Of a stretch of 64,000 nucleotides of DNA, positions 22,719 to 33,402 are shown in pieces. Made by a program: the position numbers and the translations under genes. The notes beneath the pieces are model-generated. The model was given only the letters and a program-made list of their open reading frames with translations. It ran no database searches and was not told where the DNA came from. The number at the start of each line of letters is the position of its first letter. The first letter of the stretch is position 1. The stretch is from the NCBI GenBank assembly GCA_036172665.1, contig CM069874.1, positions 53,860,707 to 53,924,706 of the forward strand. The letters are read 5' to 3'. The DNA comes from Prosopocoilus inquinatus (taxonomy: Eukaryota > Arthropoda > Insecta > Coleoptera > Lucanidae).

Positions 22719-24731
22719 CCGGCTGTTTCAAATTGGGTGTGCACTGAAGGGATCTCCTAAACCGTAAGAGATACAAATTTAGTTAAATGGAAGAAAAGTT
22801 GCACGAATCAATGCCTAATTCGTATACATTGAGAGAATGTCTTTTTTCTCATTTCTTCTTGGGTTATTAATAAAAATGTGAAAAAATCGATTTTCTTTTT
22901 CTCTCTGTATCTCTTTTATTATACATAATTTTTAAATTCTGATTTAACTTTCTGTAGGCACTTTTTATTCTGCTTCGAATAAGAGTAATAGAATTGAAGT
23001 CAAACGTTTCGTCTTCCCACGACCATCATCAGTTTCGATTTTTTAAACACAACTTATATTTTTTTATTATTCTATCCAATAGCATTTTTTCTCCTGATTA
23101 CAATGATATATCACACTTAATAGTTGATATTAATTTGAAGCTTAAATAATTCAGATTTTATATGAAAATTTTATTTAATACATAATTTCAAATTTTAAGT
23201 TCATTTTCTTATCTTTTTATGAATTCTAGTCGAAAGCATTTTTTTTCTTTTGATTTTAGTGAGTATAATACATAATACCTTTTTTTCAAGTAAAGTTGGA
23301 ATATGACAAAAAAACTGATATCGTTTCGTCATGTTTTTCTTAATAAGTAAATTTATTCCTAACCTCTTTTTTTATTTGTTAAGTATTAGCAACAACATTC
23401 AGTTGTCGGAAGAGGAAAAGTCAATAAATATTGACTAAATGATATGAGGTGGTTAACACAAACCAAATAAACAGCAGTATAAACATATTAAATTACAAGA
23501 ACAGAATAAATAAGTTGAATAAAAATTATACACGAAGAACATGACTCTGTGAAATAAAGTGAAATAAATAAATTAAAGTAAATCCTCGAAATGACCTCCA
23601 CTGCTTTCAAGACACAGATTCGTTCTTAATCCTATGTGTTGTCTAGCGTGTCGAACATGAATTCGTGAAACATTTTTGTAAGAATCTAATATTCGCCTTC
23701 TTAGTTCCTCCTTATTATTTATCTTAATGCTAGTCACTGTTTCAATGTCCAAAATATAAAGCCTACTTTATCCTGTTTAAATTATGGATGGTGGTTCCGA
23801 TATAACGTGCTAAACTTCAACTGGTTAAAACGAGTGAACTTAACCATATTAAAAAAAAATATAAAGATAGTCAAGTGTTGAGAGCCACTGAGTGCTAAAG
23901 AAATTTAAAAAAAATACATTGTTATAGAAAGTATCTCAAATTTATTACAAAAATATTCGTTTTAGCTGCCAATGTATTTGTAGAAGGCACTATTCAGTAA
24001 TATCTAAATACTTTTAGTATAATTAGTATTCACTTTTTCTTTTAATCCAACAGTACGAGTCAAAATTAAAAACTAGGCTTTTTCATTCCTATACTAAACC
24101 TGAGATACTGATCTAGCAAGTTATATTAGAACCACTAGATATTTTTCGGTAAAAATTCATTTTCGTAAGTGCAGTGCATTATTAAAATAACGATACAGAA
24201 AAACTTTAAATAGTTTATTATAATTTACTCTATAGCTAAGAAAATGAACTAAAAATTTGAAATTATGTATTAAATAAAATTTTCACATAAAAATCTGTAT
24301 TATTTAAGCTTCAGATTAATATCAACTATTAAGTGTGATATATCATAGTAATCAGGAGAAAAAATGCTATCGAATAGAATAATAAAGAAACATAAGTTGT
24401 ATTTAAAAAATCGAAACTGATGATGGTCGTGGAAAGACGAAACGTCTGACTTAAATTCTGCTACATCTATTCGAAGTAGAATCAAAAAGTGCCTGTTGAA
24501 AGTTAAATCAGAATTTCAAAATTAAGTATAATAAAAGAGATACAGAGAGAAAAAGAAAATCGATTTTTTCACATTTTTATTAATAACTCAAGAAGAAATG
24601 AGAAAAAAATCATTCTCTCAATGGATACGAATTAGGCATTGATTCGTGCAACTTTTCATTCATTTAACCGAATTTGTATCTCTTACGGTTTAGGAGATCC
24701 CTTCAGTGCACACCCAATTTGAAACAGCCGG
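22719..24731. mobile_element. 2.0-kb foldback N3, relative of the element at 1924-4439
   Basis: Ends CCGGCTGTTTCAAATTGGG and CCCAATTTGAAACAGCCGG, TA on both sides. Arms of more than 450 bases match each other and those of 1924-4439. The interior holds the end of a transposase gene (23573-23750, minus), so this is an internally deleted derivative of an autonomous element. It lacks the mariner found in the other copy. Confidence 0.85.
23573..23750 (-). pseudogene. C-terminal remnant of a Tc1-type transposase in N3
   Basis: On the minus strand about 57 codons remain open, ending in SSGGHFEDLL. The text KINNKEELRRRILDSYKNV followed by RHARQHIGL fits the C-terminal helix region (...RI...C..I...ARQ...RL..C....G.HFEHLL) of insect Tc1/mariner-superfamily transposases. 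The catalytic core is deleted. It identifies the enzyme class that moved the CCGGCTGTTTCAA elements. Confidence 0.7.
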
Positions 24732-25213
24732 TATACGGCATAGGTAAATAACAAATGCAGCAGATAGACAGCTGTTTAAATATTATTATTCTGTTTTTAA
24801 AATGAAATTGATTTCACATTCTGAAATTAATTTAAAAAACCTCAGTTTGTTAAATTTTCATAGCACACTATTATAATAATAATAATAATACTGAAAAGGT
24901 AAAAAAAATGATGTGTCAAAGAGAAAATCATGAATAGAAAGAGAAAGGTAAGAGATGGATAAAGGGAATGCTAATACAGTTCGAAAGAATATTTAATTCT
25001 GAATCTCACGGTATAAAAATATACTGGGTGTTCTATTTGAAAAATTTGACTTTTCGACGGTTGAAATCAGTTCGAATAGAGGTTACTTTTTAACCACCCT
25101 GTAGACAATTAAGTTTAAAACTGGACATGATCTCAAAGCATGTTACTGCAGTTTACTATTGGCCAAAAGTTAACATCGTGGTTATTATTGCACAAAGATG
25201 GGAGTGATATAAG

Positions 25214-25356
25214 CAGGGAACGGAATTATATATTTTCGTTCGGTTAAATACAAACAAAGCGGCAAACGTATAACGCTGTAGCGACGCGTCAATGCGTACA
25301 CACTCGCTGCCGCCTCGTTCGAAATAAATCAAAACAAAATATATAGTTCCGTCCTC
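25214..25356. mobile_element. MITE with GGAACGGAATTATATATTTT ends, second copy
   Basis: Same ends and layout as 5387-5517, including the paired GCGGCAAACG and CTCGCTGCCGCCTCGTTCGA blocks. It lies in the right arm of N1 and is absent from the left arm. Confidence 0.8.
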
Positions 25357-25567
25357 TAGACATAAGCAAAGTACTGCAAGTTTGAAGAAAATGAAAAAAA
25401 TGGAAATATCTCTGAAACGGCTAATTTTTTTGTATCACATGTTGAATAAAATAATTTTAGAATTTCACGAGGAATCCAAAAATGCAATAAAAAATGGGGT
25501 ATTCTATTTAAAATAGGGAAAGTTGACAGCAACTTCCGGTACAAGCGGAAGTGCCCGAAAGTTGGAC

Positions 25568-26009
25568 ATATTAAACTTAAATAGACCATTATCGCTAACT
25601 TATAACTGCGAAATATGAAATAGAAATTCAAAGGGAAAGTCCGTAAACTTTTAACGAACGGGTTCCGTGAATCACCCTATATACTCTGTTCACGTTAAGA
25701 ATACAGTAGGAGTATCGTACACTCTCCCTCCTCTCGTTGACGCTAGCGCGTTGCCTAGCCCATTTAATTCCTAACAACGCTAACTTAGCGGGCGATTGGA
25801 GGGAGAGTATACGATACTTCTACTGTATTCTTAATGTAAACAGAGTATTGTGACGACGGTGAACGTTATGAGATTTTTCCTGTATAGTGACGCAAATCAA
25901 ATTTTCACTGAAGTATTCGGTTACGAAAAATGTGTTTTTATAAAGGGTCGTAGAAAAAAATATGTTCTTTTTTTTTGCTCTATGTGTAGTAGAACTGCAT
26001 TATTTTTTG
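25568..26009 (+). repeat. Tandem duplication, copy 1
   Basis: 442 bases repeated at 26134-26576, offset 566. The only difference I see is the length of one T run near the end. It covers the right end of foldback N1, a MITE and about 165 bases beyond it. Confidence 0.92.
25684..25845. mobile_element. MITE with CTCTGTT...AACAGAG ends (copied again at 26250-26411)
   Basis: Arms GTTAAGAATACAGTAGGAGT and CTTCTACTGTATTCTTAATG pair, as do TACACTCTCCCTCC and GGAGGGAGAGTATACG. TA flanks both tips and the right tip of N1 abuts it. The second copy exists only because of the tandem duplication. Confidence 0.82.
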
Positions 26010-26137
26010 ATAAGTAATTGAATCGTTGAGTGCATAATCATGTTCGGTCCAATTTCACTGTTTTGAGAAAACGACAAATAACTTTCTCTACATTTTTAGT
26101 TTAAGTAATTATTGGCTTCAGGGGGCTTCAGATATAT
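26010..26137 (+). repeat. Insertion between the tandem copies, identical to 29280-29407
   Basis: About 128 bases, beginning ATAAGTAATTGAATCGTTG and ending GGGGCTTCAGATAT, identical by eye to one arm of the hairpin at 29281-29530. Short shared bases (TTTGATAA at left, ATAT at right) lie at the joins. Confidence 0.9.
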
Positions 26138-26576
26138 TAAACTTAAATAGACCATTATCGCTAACTTATAACTGCGAAATATGAAATAGAAATTCAAAGG
26201 GAAAGTCCGTAAACTTTTAACGAACGGGTTCCGTGAATCACCCTATATACTCTGTTCACGTTAAGAATACAGTAGGAGTATCGTACACTCTCCCTCCTCT
26301 CGTTGACGCTAGCGCGTTGCCTAGCCCATTTAATTCCTAACAACGCTAACTTAGCGGGCGATTGGAGGGAGAGTATACGATACTTCTACTGTATTCTTAA
26401 TGTAAACAGAGTATTGTGACGACGGTGAACGTTATGAGATTTTTCCTGTATAGTGACGCAAATCAAATTTTCACTGAAGTATTCGGTTACGAAAAATGTG
26501 TTTTTATAAAGGGTCGTAGAAAAAAATATGTTCTTTTTTTTTGCTCTATGTGTAGTAGAACTGCATTATTTTTGAT
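26134..26576 (+). repeat. Tandem duplication, copy 2
   Basis: Second copy of 25568-26009. Unlike copy 1 it continues into ordinary flanking sequence (GATAATATCTGGC), so it probably holds the original right border. The open frame at 26416-26628 crosses the end of the duplication and shows no family features. Confidence 0.92.
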
Positions 26577-26577
26577 A

Positions 26578-27130
26578 ATATCTGGCTTATACGGTTTTGT
26601 GTGTTCGCAAATAACATTTCGAAAATGATTAATTTTGAGTCCCCAGAAGTTGCATCTCCTTAGCTCAAAATTTCAAAAAAGTTCTGCTGCATTATTGAGT
26701 ATGACGTTTAAAGTTACAAGAACAATTAACACAGTATTTGTTGCTCGAACAAGTACAGGTACAACGCTCAAGCCATGCATTTGCAAAGACGTCGCAGGCA
26801 TAGACCTAAAACAAAAATCGCAACACTTATTTACACCATGCACTCGAGTTTTCCTCGTAGATTGAAGAGCAGGAGAAAAAAATTAGCGAGAAAATACTGG
26901 AGGTGTTGTACTATACTTACAAAAGCGTACGACTTATTTTTTTTTTTGTAACACTCGGTGGATTTTATTGTTGAATTTTTATTCTTTCGCAATAAAATTC
27001 AGATCCGGTTTTCTCTTGAAATAAGTGACAGGAATTATTTAGATCTGAGTTTTATTCTTTGTCCAAAACTACTGTGAAAGCGTCAAAACTAATCTATTCG
27101 CATAGATTTACGGAAAAATACGGTAGACAC
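26578..27130. other. Rim intron, no gene seen
   Basis: Ordinary AT-rich sequence following the donor site at 27130. An open frame at 26635-26865 has no features that suggest a protein, and lies on the strand opposite to Rim. Confidence 0.4.
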
Positions 27131-27385
27131 CTTAGGGATATCTCCACGCGTGGAATCCTCGCTGGATGTGAAAGTAGACGAGGTATCTATGCCCGAATCC
27201 CTGTGGGAATCCTGCGAGCCCTGCCTGTCCCACGGCTCGTGCTGGTCGAAACGGACTGTCTTCTTTCTTCGCACGGTAAAGCACCGGTTGTCGGCGGTCA
27301 CGTCCTGAAGAGGTCGATGCTGGGGTGCTACGATATAGTGGCTGAGCGGAGGCCAATCGCCGTTGCCCCCTAAACATTTCCACTT
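27131..27385 (-). CDS. Rim: Rim exon: linker before the PDZ domain
   Basis: Minus-strand exon of 255 bases (85 codons), phase 0 at both ends. The acceptor is TGTGTATCAG and the donor AAG|GTGTCT. It begins KWKCLGGNGDWPPLSHY, contains a basic VRRKKTVRFDQHE stretch, and ends with RDSGIDTSSTFTSSEDSTRG DIPK. The DSGIDTSSTFTSSEDS text is what I recall as typical of insect Rim between the zinc finger and the PDZ; its many Ser/Thr and acidic residues suggest phosphorylation, which is inference. It is disordered in character, with no transmembrane segment. Base composition is clearly more GC-rich than the surroundings, as expected for a coding exon among transposons. It joins in frame to 40253-40332 upstream and 5664-5877 downstream. 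Confidence 0.87.
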
Positions 27386-28264
27386 CTGATACACACTTAC
27401 CTATCGACTTTGCCTAGTTTAGATTTTACTGGCCGGAAGGCTTGTTAAGGATTTGGTTTCTGTATTTCATTTAAAAAAAAAAATTCACACTCAACCATTA
27501 TTTGTCAAAATACCTAGAAATAGGGAGAGGAGGAGGAAGAATTAGGAGCAACTTCTGTGTGATGTGAATTACATGTTTGTTTTGCTCGTAACTGTCTTTC
27601 CATCTGTTTCGTATTCCTCCGTACCTCCAACTTTGCTTAAATTATCTTCTTTTTTCTCTTTGAATTCGTTTTCGTGAGGATCACTACAAAATCGAAACTT
27701 CATTGCCTCCTAGCGTCTCTCATTGCTACCCCTCCCCGAGTTGCATGATATTTACTTTCTGCATTCTGACTTTCTAAACGATCACGTCAACTGCAAATCC
27801 ATTTTCAAATCAAATTCTCAACTCTTTTTTTATAATTTTTTCAAACTTCAACTGTCCTAAATATTTATTCACATTCTTCTTTCTCCTCTTCTGTTTTATC
27901 TTCCAACGATTCTCTGGCAACTTTAAATCTCTATATACGGATAGTGTCGTTCTTACACTTTCTGAACTGCGTAAAAATTTCAACTCGTCGAAAATGACAA
28001 GGTTGAAATCAATGAAGCCTTGTAAAAAAATAACATACTTTTATCATTTAACCCCCCACCCCCCACCCCCCACCCCGCCAATCCCTCAAAACAATTGTCT
28101 GTCTCTTTACAAATTTGAGAAAGCTACGTACGAGAACAACGATTTTCTAATATCGAAGAATTAAAGCAGGAAGTGAACAAGACAAGGTTTCGCAGACCAA
28201 GAAAAAAGATTCATTTCATTAATATTCAAATGTAAAAGGTGTACATTTGAATTGAACTCGAAAT
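27386..28264. other. Rim intron with a C-rich tract
   Basis: No exon is seen. At 28051-28078 four CCCCCCAC-like units make a run of almost pure C on the plus strand. Stretches rich in TTC/CTT (27590-27910) are pyrimidine-rich but without clear units. Confidence 0.45.
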
Positions 28265-30360
28265 AGAACATTTTGAAAAACAATTGAATCGATGGGTGCA
28301 TAATCATGTTCGGTCCGAATTTACTGTTATGAGAACACAAAAAAAAAACTTTCTAGATTTTTAAATAAGCGAATTATTGGCTTAATTTTTTTTCAGGTAA
28401 CGATATCTGAAGCCCCCTGAAGCCAATAATTACTCAAAATAGAAATGTGGGCGGGGAAGTAAAAGAGTTCTTTTTTTAATATTTTTTTTTTCTTAATTCA
28501 AAGTCGCAGAAAGAAGAAAAATAATTAAAAATACAGGCAAAGCGATCAAATACAATCGACTATAAACGATAACGAAAAAAAATATAATTTCGATAAATAA
28601 ATTTGAACGCAAATAGCTAAAGAATACGAGAAATGGCGCCATCTGTTAATCTGTGATCGCAGTTCAATTTAATTCCCTTTAATTTCCTGAAAAGAGTTTT
28701 TAAATAGCTAAGAATTAAATTTCTTCGAGAAAGAGTGCTTGAGAAACAATTGAAAAATATTTTTGTTTGACGCCAGATTCGAGGCGTTATTCTAACTTAA
28801 AATTTTGACAACTCCTGTCACTTTTGTAGAAATAGGATAGCCTAGAAGCAGAAGCAGTGGCGCCATCTGTTATTCTGTGGTCACAATTAATTTTGTTCCC
28901 TTTAATTTTCGGGTAAGAGATTCAAAATAGCTAGAAATTAAATTTCTTTTCTTCAAGGGAGTGCGTGAGAAACAATTGAAAAGTATTTTCGCTTGGCGCT
29001 AGTTCTCAGGAGTTTTTATAACCTAAAATTTTGACAACTCTTGTCGCCGGAAATAGTTAAGCAGATTTGATTAAAAATTTTTCACTTTTATTTTGTTAAT
29101 GATAAATAAATGCAAGGCACTGTTAGAAATGATGCAACACGGCCGCTTCACTTCTAGTTACGCCACTGTTTGAGCACCTCTGGTTAAAAGCCTTGGCATG
29201 GAGTACTATTACGAAAAGTGTTACTCTCTTTATTATTCTTAATTGCCGGAATTTAAATATTTAAAATACGAGGAAAATTTGATAAGTAATTGAATCGTTG
29301 AGTGCATAATCATGTTCGGTCCAATTTCACTGTTTTGAGAAAACGACAAATAACTTTCTCTACATTTTTAGTTTAAGTAATTATTGGCTTCAGGGGGCTT
29401 CAGATATCGTTACCTGAAAAAAATTTAAGCCAATAATTCGCTTAAAATACAAATCTAGAAAGTTTTTTTGTTGTTTTCTCAAAACAGTGAATTTGGACCG
29501 AACATGATTATGCACTCAACGATTCAATTATTTATCAAATTTTCCTGGTATATTTAAATATTTAAATTCCGGCAATTAAGAATAATAAAGAGAGTAATAT
29601 TTTTCGTATGCCAAGACTTTTAACCAGGGGTGCTCAAGCAGTGGCGTAACTAGAAGTGAAGCGGCCGGATTGCAACATTTCTAACAGTGGCTTTCATTTA
29701 TTTATAATTAAAAAAGTAAAAGTGAAAAAATTTAAATCAAAACTGCTTAACTATTTCCGGCGACAAGAATTGTCAAAATTTTAGGTTATAAAAACTCCTG
29801 AGAACTAGCTCCAAGCGAAAATACTTTTCAATTGTTTCTCGAGCACCCCCTTGAAGAAAAGAAATTTAATTTTTAGCTATTTTGAATCTCTTACCTGAAA
29901 ATGAAAGGGAACAAAATTAATTGCACCCACAGAATAACAGATGGCGCCACTGCTTCAGCTTCTAGGTTATCCTATTTCTACAAAAGTGACAAGAGTTGTC
30001 AAAATTTTAAGTTAGAAAAACGCCTCAAATCTGGCGCCAAACAAAAATATTTTTCAATTGTTTCTCAAGCACTCTTTCTCGAAGAAATTTAATTATTAGC
30101 TAGTTAAAAACTCTTTTCAGGAAATTAAAGGGAATTAAATAGAACTGCGATCGCAGATTAACAGATGGCGCCACTTCCCATATTCTTTAGCTAATTCCGT
30201 TCAAATTTATTTATCGAAATTATATATTTTTTTCGCTATCATTTATAGTCGAAGGTATTTTATCGCTTTGCTTGTGTTTTTAATTATTTTTCTTCTTTCT
30301 GCGAATTTGAATTTAAAAAAAAAACAATGAAAAATAGAACTTTTTTTCTTCCCCGCCCCC
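28265..30360. mobile_element. 1.9-kb compound foldback, with a third copy of its core at the left edge
   Basis: Arms of about 840 bases (28440-29280 and 29520-30360) are inverted copies. Landmarks are TGGCGCCATCTGTTA at 28634 and 28859, mirrored at 29938 and 30163, and CTTCACTTCTAGTTACGCCACTG at 29150, mirrored at 29637. The centre (29281-29530) is itself a hairpin around GATATCGTTACC. One extra copy of that core arm pair stands at 28265-28440, just outside the left arm. The GTTACGCCACTG motif resembles the ends of other insect DNA elements. No coding capacity; the frame at 29901-30092 is arm sequence. Confidence 0.72.
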
Positions 30361-30379
30361 CGCGATTTTTTGGATCTCT

Positions 30380-31250
30380 TTTTACAAATTCTGAACGTCA
30401 GATTTGCTATTCTTTGTAATTGATTGTTTTTCCTTCATAATCGATCGTCTTCTGTTTGACAGTCGATTGTCTTTCGTTTGGTAATCGGACGTCTTTCGTT
30501 AGAAGTCGATTGTCTCTTGTTTTGTTTCTCTTTTCTCTTACTCTTGATTTAAAAATTTCGTAACAAAAAGATTATTAATCGCTAATCTTTCGTTTGTAGT
30601 CGATTATATTTGCTTGTAATTATTTGTCTTTGTCGATTGTGTTGTGATTCTCTTCCTTTTTTCGTCGACTACGAATAAAAAGAAAACATTAAAAAAAGTC
30701 TCTTGTTCTTTCCCTCGACGATCTTTTACGTCCTTTTTACTAATACCAAATGTCAGTTGTCTTTTGTTTGTTGTTTATTTTTCATTTACAATCGACTGTT
30801 TTCCTTATTCTTTCCCTCGACGATGTTTTACGTCCTTCTTACAAATATCGAATGCCAGTTTTCTATTCGATTGTCTTTCGTTTGTTTGTTTTTCATTTAC
30901 AATCGACTGTTTGTTTTTTAGTCAATTGGGCGATTGCCTTTTCTTCAAAATCAATTGTCTTTTGTTTGTTTTTCTTTTGTTTTGCTTTTGATGAACAGAA
31001 GAAAATCCCAATTCCAAGAAAAAAAATCGATTATAGATTTATTTTAATCGATCATCTTTTGCCTGTAGTCGATTGTATTACAAAAATGCAAAAAGAAATT
31101 ATGGGTCTTCCCCTCAACGATTATTCGCATATTTTTTGCAAATTCTGAATGACTTGGATTTATTATTCTATTATTATTTTGTATAATCGATTGTTTTCGT
31201 AACTGATTATATTTTGTTTTTATCGGCTTGTCATTGTTTTTTACTTCAAG
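30380..31250 (+). repeat. Degenerate CGATTGTCTTTCGTTTG repeat tract
   Basis: Units reading (A)GTCGATTGTCTTTCGTTTGTTTTTC recur irregularly about every 30-60 bases, giving a strand rich in T. The long frames here (30644-31148) are products of this bias and overlap in three frames. Related tracts are at 53570-54470 (complementary orientation) and 56080-56850 (same orientation). Confidence 0.6.
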
Positions 31251-31319
31251 CATTGAACAGGAGCCTGCGGCGTCTTAGCGTCGCGCCGAGTTGCTTTGCA
31301 ATCCCTGTAACCCCTATAA

Positions 31320-31865
31320 CTACGCCACTGCGCTCACATTTTTGAGGATGTAAATGTAAGAGTTGCATTTTTCTAATTTTTGTCATCCAAGATTAATTTT
31401 TATGTTCTTTGTTTTATTACACACATACCATGTTGCAAATAATTTACTAGAAATACTGTTTTCCAAGAGTGAGTGAGAATAATGGAAGGAGAATGACGGA
31501 TGTATCTCATGTCCTACGATAGTTTTTGTTTCTTCTTCGGTGCTTCTTAAAACGCTAAGTATAAAAACTTAAAAGTTGGTTAACTATCTTTTTTTATTGG
31601 TTTTTATTTTCTGCTTTCTATTTCCACTTATTGTTAGTGACGTTTTATCTTCTTATAACCTCTTCAAGATCAGTTCTCCACTTGTCCCCCAGCCTTCCTA
31701 TTCTCTTTCTTTCACGAATAGTACTAACTATGTAATAAAATGTTTTGGTTCTCTTACAATCGGCTTTCCGAATAAAAAATATTAAGTTCCTGTTTAAGGA
31801 CCTTGAAGCTTCATTATTTTAATTTAGAAACGCGTAAGAAACAAGAGCAATTTATAGGTATGTTA
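31320..31865. other. Non-coding, with a TACGCCACTG terminus at 31319-31332
   Basis: CCTATAACTACGCCACTG resembles the complement of CAGTGGCGTAACTAG at 29637 and may be the right end of an element starting there. A short frame at 31576-31785 is hydrophobic but has no recognisable family. Confidence 0.35.
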
Positions 31866-32030
31866 CGAGGTAAGCGCCAAAATTTCCCGGCCTGACATAA
31901 ATCCAGGTATCGCAGTGGGTCTAAATTTATTATTATAGACATTGTTCCCAGTTCTATTAGCCTTCGAAAAAAAAACAAAACTGGACTTTATGTCAATTAG
32001 TTTTCTTGTAACTGGCACTTGTTCATCACG

Positions 32031-32303
32031 ATGTCAGAAGTCACGAAAATTGTGTATCGAGCTGTTATAAAATTCCTTATTCGAGAAGGTCTTGCTCCTC
32101 ACAGTATCAAAGATCGTCTAGATGGGGTGTATGGGAAAAATTCCCCATCTAGGATTCTATGGTAAAAGATTGGTCAAAAGGGTTTCGAATGGGGCAAGAA
32201 TCCTTAGAACATGACGTAAGAGCAGAAAGATCGGTGAAAGTGATGACGAACAACAAGATTGCTCTTGTTGAAGATATCGCACTAAGCGATTAACTTAAAA
32301 ATT
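32031..32303 (+). pseudogene. mariner transposase, N-terminal part
   Basis: From the ATG at 32031 the frame reads MSEVTKIVYRAVIKFLIREG, then APHSIKDRLDGVYGKNSPS, the first helix-turn-helix region of mariner transposases. A stop at 32162 and a shift then lead into VKDWSKGFRMGQESLEHD and VRAERSVKVMTNNKIALVED, the end of the DNA-binding domain. It stops where foreign sequence begins; the gene resumes at about 38616. Confidence 0.85.
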
Positions 32304-32333
32304 AGAAAATTTTGTTGCAAATCGTTTTTGATT

Positions 32334-32400
32334 GCAGTGAAAACCTCGATCAGCCTCTGTACAGCGGTTTCAGCCCTATTTTGGGCTTCATCAACAGAGA
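32334..32400 (-). ncRNA. Decayed hammerhead ribozyme copy
   Basis: On the minus strand the segment reads TTGATGAAGCCC, an AAAATA loop, GGGCTGAAAC, then CTGTACAGAGGCTGATCGAGG. This is the same order as the intact hammerheads, and it retains the canonical GATGA core where the intact copies read GAAGA. The cleavage triplet and stem III have changed, so it is probably inactive. Confidence 0.6.
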
Positions 32401-32519
32401 AAAAAAGCGATCGTAGGATGTCGCTGTTTTATCTGTTCATTAAAAATTAGAAATATCAAAAATGTCGGGACTTTCAAATACAAATAATATCATTCGTGGT
32501 TCCTCCGCGATCATTTAGG

Positions 32520-32698
32520 GCTAGTTGCACCAAAGAGGTTTAAACCACCTTTCAACTGAACCAGGCCCATAGTGAACAAAATCGTATCAAATTTTATTTG
32601 TGAATGCATTAATTGCCATATGTCCTTAAGATTTTATGCGAATTTGTTTACTTTGAACCTGGTTCAGTTGAACGTTAGTTTAAACCTCCTTGGTATAA
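32520..32698. mobile_element. MITE with AGTTGCACCAAAGAGGTTTAAAC ends
   Basis: TAGTTGCACCAAAGAGGTTTAA faces TTAAACCTCCTTGGTATAACT, and CAACTGAACCAGGCCCA faces GAACCTGGTTCAGTTGAACG, over about 180 bases. The mirrored position (about 38437-38530) holds only one half of the element. Confidence 0.7.
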
Positions 32699-32711
32699 CT
32701 TAGTGATGGGC

Positions 32712-32815
32712 GAAAAATAGTATTCGAATGAAATTAGTATTCGAATAAAATAGTATTCGAAAGAGAAGTCGTATTCGAATGAAAGCAGTATTCGAATGAA
32801 AATAGCAGTCGGTAC
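32712..32815 (+). repeat. ATTCGAATGAAA(A)TAG(T) minisatellite, left field
   Basis: Six or so irregular units of 15-20 bases centred on the palindrome ATTCGAAT. The mirror field in the right arm, at 38228-38415, is longer, with about eleven units, so unit number has changed since the arms formed. Two more units occur at about 38553-38590. Confidence 0.85.
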
Positions 32816-33402
32816 TCGAGTTCCCCGTACAACCGAATGCACTGAGAAAAATGAACCAAATGATTTGTTCATTTGGTCTCAGTTTGTTAATAGATAAATT
32901 ACTAATAAACTGCAGACAATTAATTGTGTATCTTGCACAGATAAATGCTTAAATTTGGTAGGAGTCTTTATCGTTTATATACTAATATGTTTACCTACAG
33001 CAAAGTTTCCATTGTAACAAATAAACGTTTACGCTAGGAACAATATGCATTAAAATAAATAGATAGTTATTTTACATAAAATACTCCCGATATAATAAGT
33101 AATATTAAAAACATTAAGTGTTATGTGCACAAGTACATAATTTTTCTCTTATATTAGCAAAATGCAAGTTCTTTTGTAGCTAATACAACTTTAATAAAGA
33201 AGCTTTTCGCCAAATGCAGGCGCGACTCCTTCGTTTGTGTTCGAATTTTTTTATAATCTACGTTTAATTTAACAGTCAATGTTTTTTACGATTTGCATCT
33301 TCACATGTTCCCACAAGTTCAGTTTCCTACGCAGCATTGCAAGGAAGTGATCTAATTATTGCAGTTAAGTTACAAGTTAAAAAAACTACAAGAATCTCGT
33401 AG

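Larger units (their letters stand above)
22064..25100. mobile_element. Foldback N2 inside N1
   Basis: Ends CAGGCTGGTTAAAAAGTAAC and GTTACTTTTTAACCACCCTG. The arms pair for about 190 bases (AAATGGAATGCCTAGTATATTTTTATACC near 22126 with its complement near 25015), then diverge. N3 lies off-centre in the unpaired interior. Confidence 0.75.
21675..25679. mobile_element. 4-kb foldback N1 enclosing further elements
   Basis: Left tip CAGGGTGATTCACGGAGCCC and right tip GGTTCCGTGAATCACCCTA are inverted copies, TA on both sides. The arms are about 390 bases at left. The right arm is longer because a MITE (25214-25356) is inserted in it. The arms carry the CTTTCGCTTGCACCGGAAG module (about 21805; complement near 25535). 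Foldback N2 starts where the arm ends at 22064. Confidence 0.83.

Noticed and set aside
7731..25679. Regularly repeated palindromes suggesting a CRISPR array
   Set aside because: Repeats are inverted, of many lengths, with no constant spacer size and no cas genes; the DNA is animal nuclear.
28051..28078. C-rich run as a possible telomeric or G-quadruplex regulatory array
   Set aside because: Only four CCCCCCAC units. Insect telomere repeats are typically TTAGG. A quadruplex on the minus strand is possible but nothing else supports a function.
30644..31148. Overlapping hydrophobic frames of 72-132 codons
   Set aside because: Three frames are open at once in a T-rich degenerate repeat, giving Phe/Leu/Ser-rich text. 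This is composition, not a gene.
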